Shown here: piece after piece, positions 40,384 to 42,151 of the stretch
Position numbering within the stretch: the first letter of the stretch is position 1
How the letters are laid out: every line of letters begins with the position of its first letter
Assembly (NCBI RefSeq): GCF_008086045.1
Contig: NZ_VSEY01000074.1
Span: 1-42,151 of the forward strand
Reading direction: 5' to 3'
Source: Nonomuraea sp. PA05
GTDB taxonomy: Bacteria > Actinomycetota > Actinomycetes > Streptosporangiales > Streptosporangiaceae
Length of the DNA stretch: 42,151 nucleotides
The notes under the pieces: generated by a model
What the model was told of the DNA's origin: nothing
Database searches by the model: none
The model's input: only the letters and a program-made list of their open reading frames with translations
Position numbers and translations under genes: made by a program

Positions 40384-40402
40384 GTTGTGGATCATGCACA
40401 AC
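40384..40402. promoter_or_regulatory. Inverted repeat upstream of DadA-like gene
   Basis: GTTGTG (40384-40389) and CACAAC (40397-40402), 7-base spacer, lie between PucR and the oxidase. A weaker TTGT/ACAA pair occurs at 40354-40370. Candidate PucR binding site. Confidence 0.45.
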
Positions 40403-40422
40403 GCTCCAGCCCGGGGTCGCTG

Positions 40423-42063
40423 CTAGAGCTGTTCCACCTCGTCCGAGGAGGCCGCCAGCATGATGGTCATGGCGAGGCGCTGGCGGGCGTCGTCCAGGTC
40501 CAGCGGGGCCAGCTCGCCCATCTTGCGCAGCCGGTTGCGGACGGTGTTGGGGTGGACGCCGAGCCGCTCGGCGGCCGAGGCGAGGTCGCCCTGGCTCTCC
40601 AGCCAGGCGCGCAGCGTGGCGGCGAAGTGGGTGCCGTGGCGGCTGTCGTGCCGCAGCAGCGTGGAGACCGGTCCGCGGGCCGGGACCCGGCCGGTGCGCG
40701 CGGCCGCGCGCAACCGTCGCAGCAGGATGTCGCCCCACGACTCGTCGTAGGCGGGCGGGACCGCGCCGGGCGGGCCGTCCTCGTGCAGCGCCAGGCACTC
40801 GTCGGCCTCCTGGCGGCTCGCGGGCAGCTCCGCCACCTCGGCGGGGGCGCCGATCCCGGCCGCGACGTGGACCTGGCCGGGCAGCTCGGCGCGCAGCGCG
40901 GTGATCCATCGGCGGGCCGACTCCGCCTGCTCCGCGGGCAGGATCGTGTAGAGCGTGTCGCCGAGCAGCGCGCTGCGCCCGGGGCGTGACCAGCCGAAAC
41001 CGGTGGTGGCCTGCTCGAAGGCCAGCAGCAGCGCGGCTTGGCGCTCGCCGCCGGTATGGGCGCGCACCGCGACCACCCGCCACGGCCGCGCCGCCAGGCC
41101 CAGCCGGCTGATCGCCGTGACCGCGTCGGCGCTGCCGTCCAGCAGCCGGATGACCAGGTCCGACTCCACCTGCCGCTCCAGGTCGGCGCTGGCCCGCGAG
41201 CGCAGCAGGTGCAGCGCCACCGTACGGGCGCCGTCGGCCAGCGCGTGCCGGTGTGCGCCCGTCAGCGGACGTTCGCAGGTCACCCACACCGAGCCGAGCA
41301 GCTCGCGGCCGGCCCGCACCGCGACCGCCATCCGCCCGGTCAGCCCGTTGCCGGGGTCGGCCGGGACGAACACCGGCTCGTCCGCCGCCAGCCGGGTGAG
41401 CACGCCCTGCTGCTGGAACAGCTCACGCAGCCGGTCGGGGACGCGGCGGGCCAGGATGGTCTCCAGCCGGGCCGGATCGCCCGCCTCCTGCGAACGGGAG
41501 TAGGCCAGCACCCGCCAGTGCCGGTCCTCGATGGTCACCGCGCCGCCGATGACGTCGGCCAGGCTGTCGGCCAGCGCGAACAGGTCGGTCGGGCCGCGCC
41601 CGGAGGCGGTCTCGCGGCTCTCCAGCACCAGCCCGTACACCACGCCGGCCAGCTGGCTCCACGACACGGCGGGCTCGGCCAGCAGCACCGCCAGGTGGTG
41701 CCGGTCGCCCAAGGCGGCGGCCTGCCGCTCCACGCCCGCGCCGCCCCGGTCGCTCAGGGCGGCGGCCTCCACGTCCGCGTCCGCGCCGCCGCCGGGACCG
41801 GTCGCGTCGGCGCCGCCCTGGTCGCCGGGGCCGGTCGTGGGTGCCTTGACCAGGACGGCTGTGGCCTTGGCGGCGGTCGCCCACTCCATCGCCTCGGCGA
41901 GCGATGAGGCCCCGACGGCCAGGAGCAGGTCGCCGGAGACGTGGCGGTCGGCGGCATCGGCGACGGCCACGCTGCGCAGCCACGCGGTGCGTGCCTGGGG
42001 CCGGTTGCACAGCCGCACGCCGTACCCGCCGAGCACGTTCACCAGACGGTCCAGTGTGATCAC
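40423..42063 (-). CDS. PucR-family transcriptional regulator
   Basis: 546 residues. N-terminal PucR domain (residues 1-150, LDRLVNVLGGYGVRL), a middle GGDEF-like/CdaR sensor region, and a C-terminal PucR helix-turn-helix (LESQGDLASAAERLGVHPNT, then VRNRLRKMGEL). PucR proteins regulate purine, amino-acid or polyamine catabolism, consistent with the downstream DadA-like oxidase. A Gly/Ala/Asp-rich insert near 75-105 is unusual and likely disordered. The GTG start lies 2 bases after the stop of the upstream gene, so the two are translationally coupled. Confidence 0.93.
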   Translation of the reverse strand: MITLDRLVNVLGGYGVRLCNRPQARTAWLRSVAVADAADRHVSGDLLLAVGASSLAEAMEWATAAKATAVLVKAPTTGPGDQGGADATGPGGGADADVEAAALSDRGGAGVERQAAALGDRHHLAVLLAEPAVSWSQLAGVVYGLVLESRETASGRGPTDLFALADSLADVIGGAVTIEDRHWRVLAYSRSQEAGDPARLETILARRVPDRLRELFQQQGVLTRLAADEPVFVPADPGNGLTGRMAVAVRAGRELLGSVWVTCERPLTGAHRHALADGARTVALHLLRSRASADLERQVESDLVIRLLDGSADAVTAISRLGLAARPWRVVAVRAHTGGERQAALLLAFEQATTGFGWSRPGRSALLGDTLYTILPAEQAESARRWITALRAELPGQVHVAAGIGAPAEVAELPASRQEADECLALHEDGPPGAVPPAYDESWGDILLRRLRAAARTGRVPARGPVSTLLRHDSRHGTHFAATLRAWLESQGDLASAAERLGVHPNTVRNRLRKMGELAPLDLDDARQRLAMTIMLAASSDEVEQL

Positions 42064-42065
42064 GG

Positions 42066-42151
42066 TCAGCCCCTGTCCGGCGAACCGGTCGCGTCGAGCC
42101 GTTGTGCCTGCTGCTGCAGATGGGCGAGCATGGCCTTGCCCGCAGGGGTGA
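42066..42151 (-). CDS. C-terminus of an unidentified gene (cut by window edge)
   Basis: The last 27 residues (TPAGKAMLAHLQQQAQRLDA and a short polar tail) end two bases before the PucR start. The piece resembles the TPAGKA wing-end of a MarR/PadR-like regulator but is too short for a call. The gene continues to the right of the window. Confidence 0.5.
   Translation of the reverse strand, partial: TPAGKAMLAHLQQQAQRLDATGSPDRG

Noticed and set aside
1..42151. CRISPR arrays, tRNA and rRNA genes
   Set aside because: No regularly spaced direct repeats with unique spacers, and no cloverleaf or rRNA-like sequence noticed on either strand by eye.

Overview
The window is GC-rich (about 70% by eye) with strong third-position G/C bias, frequent GTG and some TTG starts, ATGA/GTGA gene overlaps, a large ATP-binding LuxR regulator, an IdeR/DmdR-type iron box and a sugar ABC importer with no ATPase gene of its own. 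Together these point to a chromosomal piece of a filamentous actinomycete. Streptosporangiales (for example a Nonomuraea relative) is my best guess, by inference only.

Layout. 1-4.4 kb: 3' end of a WYL regulator; an SRPBCC + VOC pair divergent from a CGNR zinc-finger regulator across nested inverted repeats; an XRE/MmyB regulator divergent from an SDR oxidoreductase. 4.5-11 kb: one minus-strand catabolic operon (lipoprotein binding protein, two permeases, ROK regulator, Gfo/Idh/MocA dehydrogenase, secreted endonuclease/exonuclease/phosphatase-family (EEP) protein) with a recognisable promoter at its head. 11.1-11.7 kb: a decayed serine recombinase beside a ~95-bp palindromic repeat. 11.7-18.9 kb: LAL regulator, Eis-like acetyltransferase, APH-like phosphotransferase, NUDIX hydrolase, and a GNAT-methyltransferase pair with a GNRA hairpin in its leader. 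19.2-23.3 kb: a mobile-element graveyard with three tyrosine-recombinase fragments, an IS21 istA fragment, a MOSC pseudogene and a second copy of the palindromic repeat. Inside it sits one intact gene, a periplasmic-binding-protein-like protein without a signal peptide. 23.3-28.2 kb: ABC-2 exporter, RibD/DHFR-like reductase and TetR pair with duplicated operator, DinB protein. 28.3-35.2 kb: a cysteine-rich ArsR-type regulator divergent from folE and a ferredoxin-reductase-like flavoprotein, then an iron-box-controlled siderophore uptake operon. 35.3-39 kb: SRPBCC protein, a small secreted protein, and a membrane-anchored HTH regulator divergent from a second secreted EEP-fold protein. 39-42 kb: DadA-like oxidase and PucR regulator, with the tail of a further gene at the right edge.

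How the genes may work together. The sugar operon reads as extracellular hydrolysis, uptake and oxidation of a sugar or polyol under a ROK repressor. The 28-35 kb block reads as redox- or iron-linked pterin synthesis and electron transfer beside ferric-siderophore import. The most unusual points are the folE/iron neighbourhood, the transmembrane HTH facing a secreted EEP protein whose GDxN motif is GDFY, the orphan cytosolic binding protein in the mobile-element graveyard, and the two-copy palindromic repeat.
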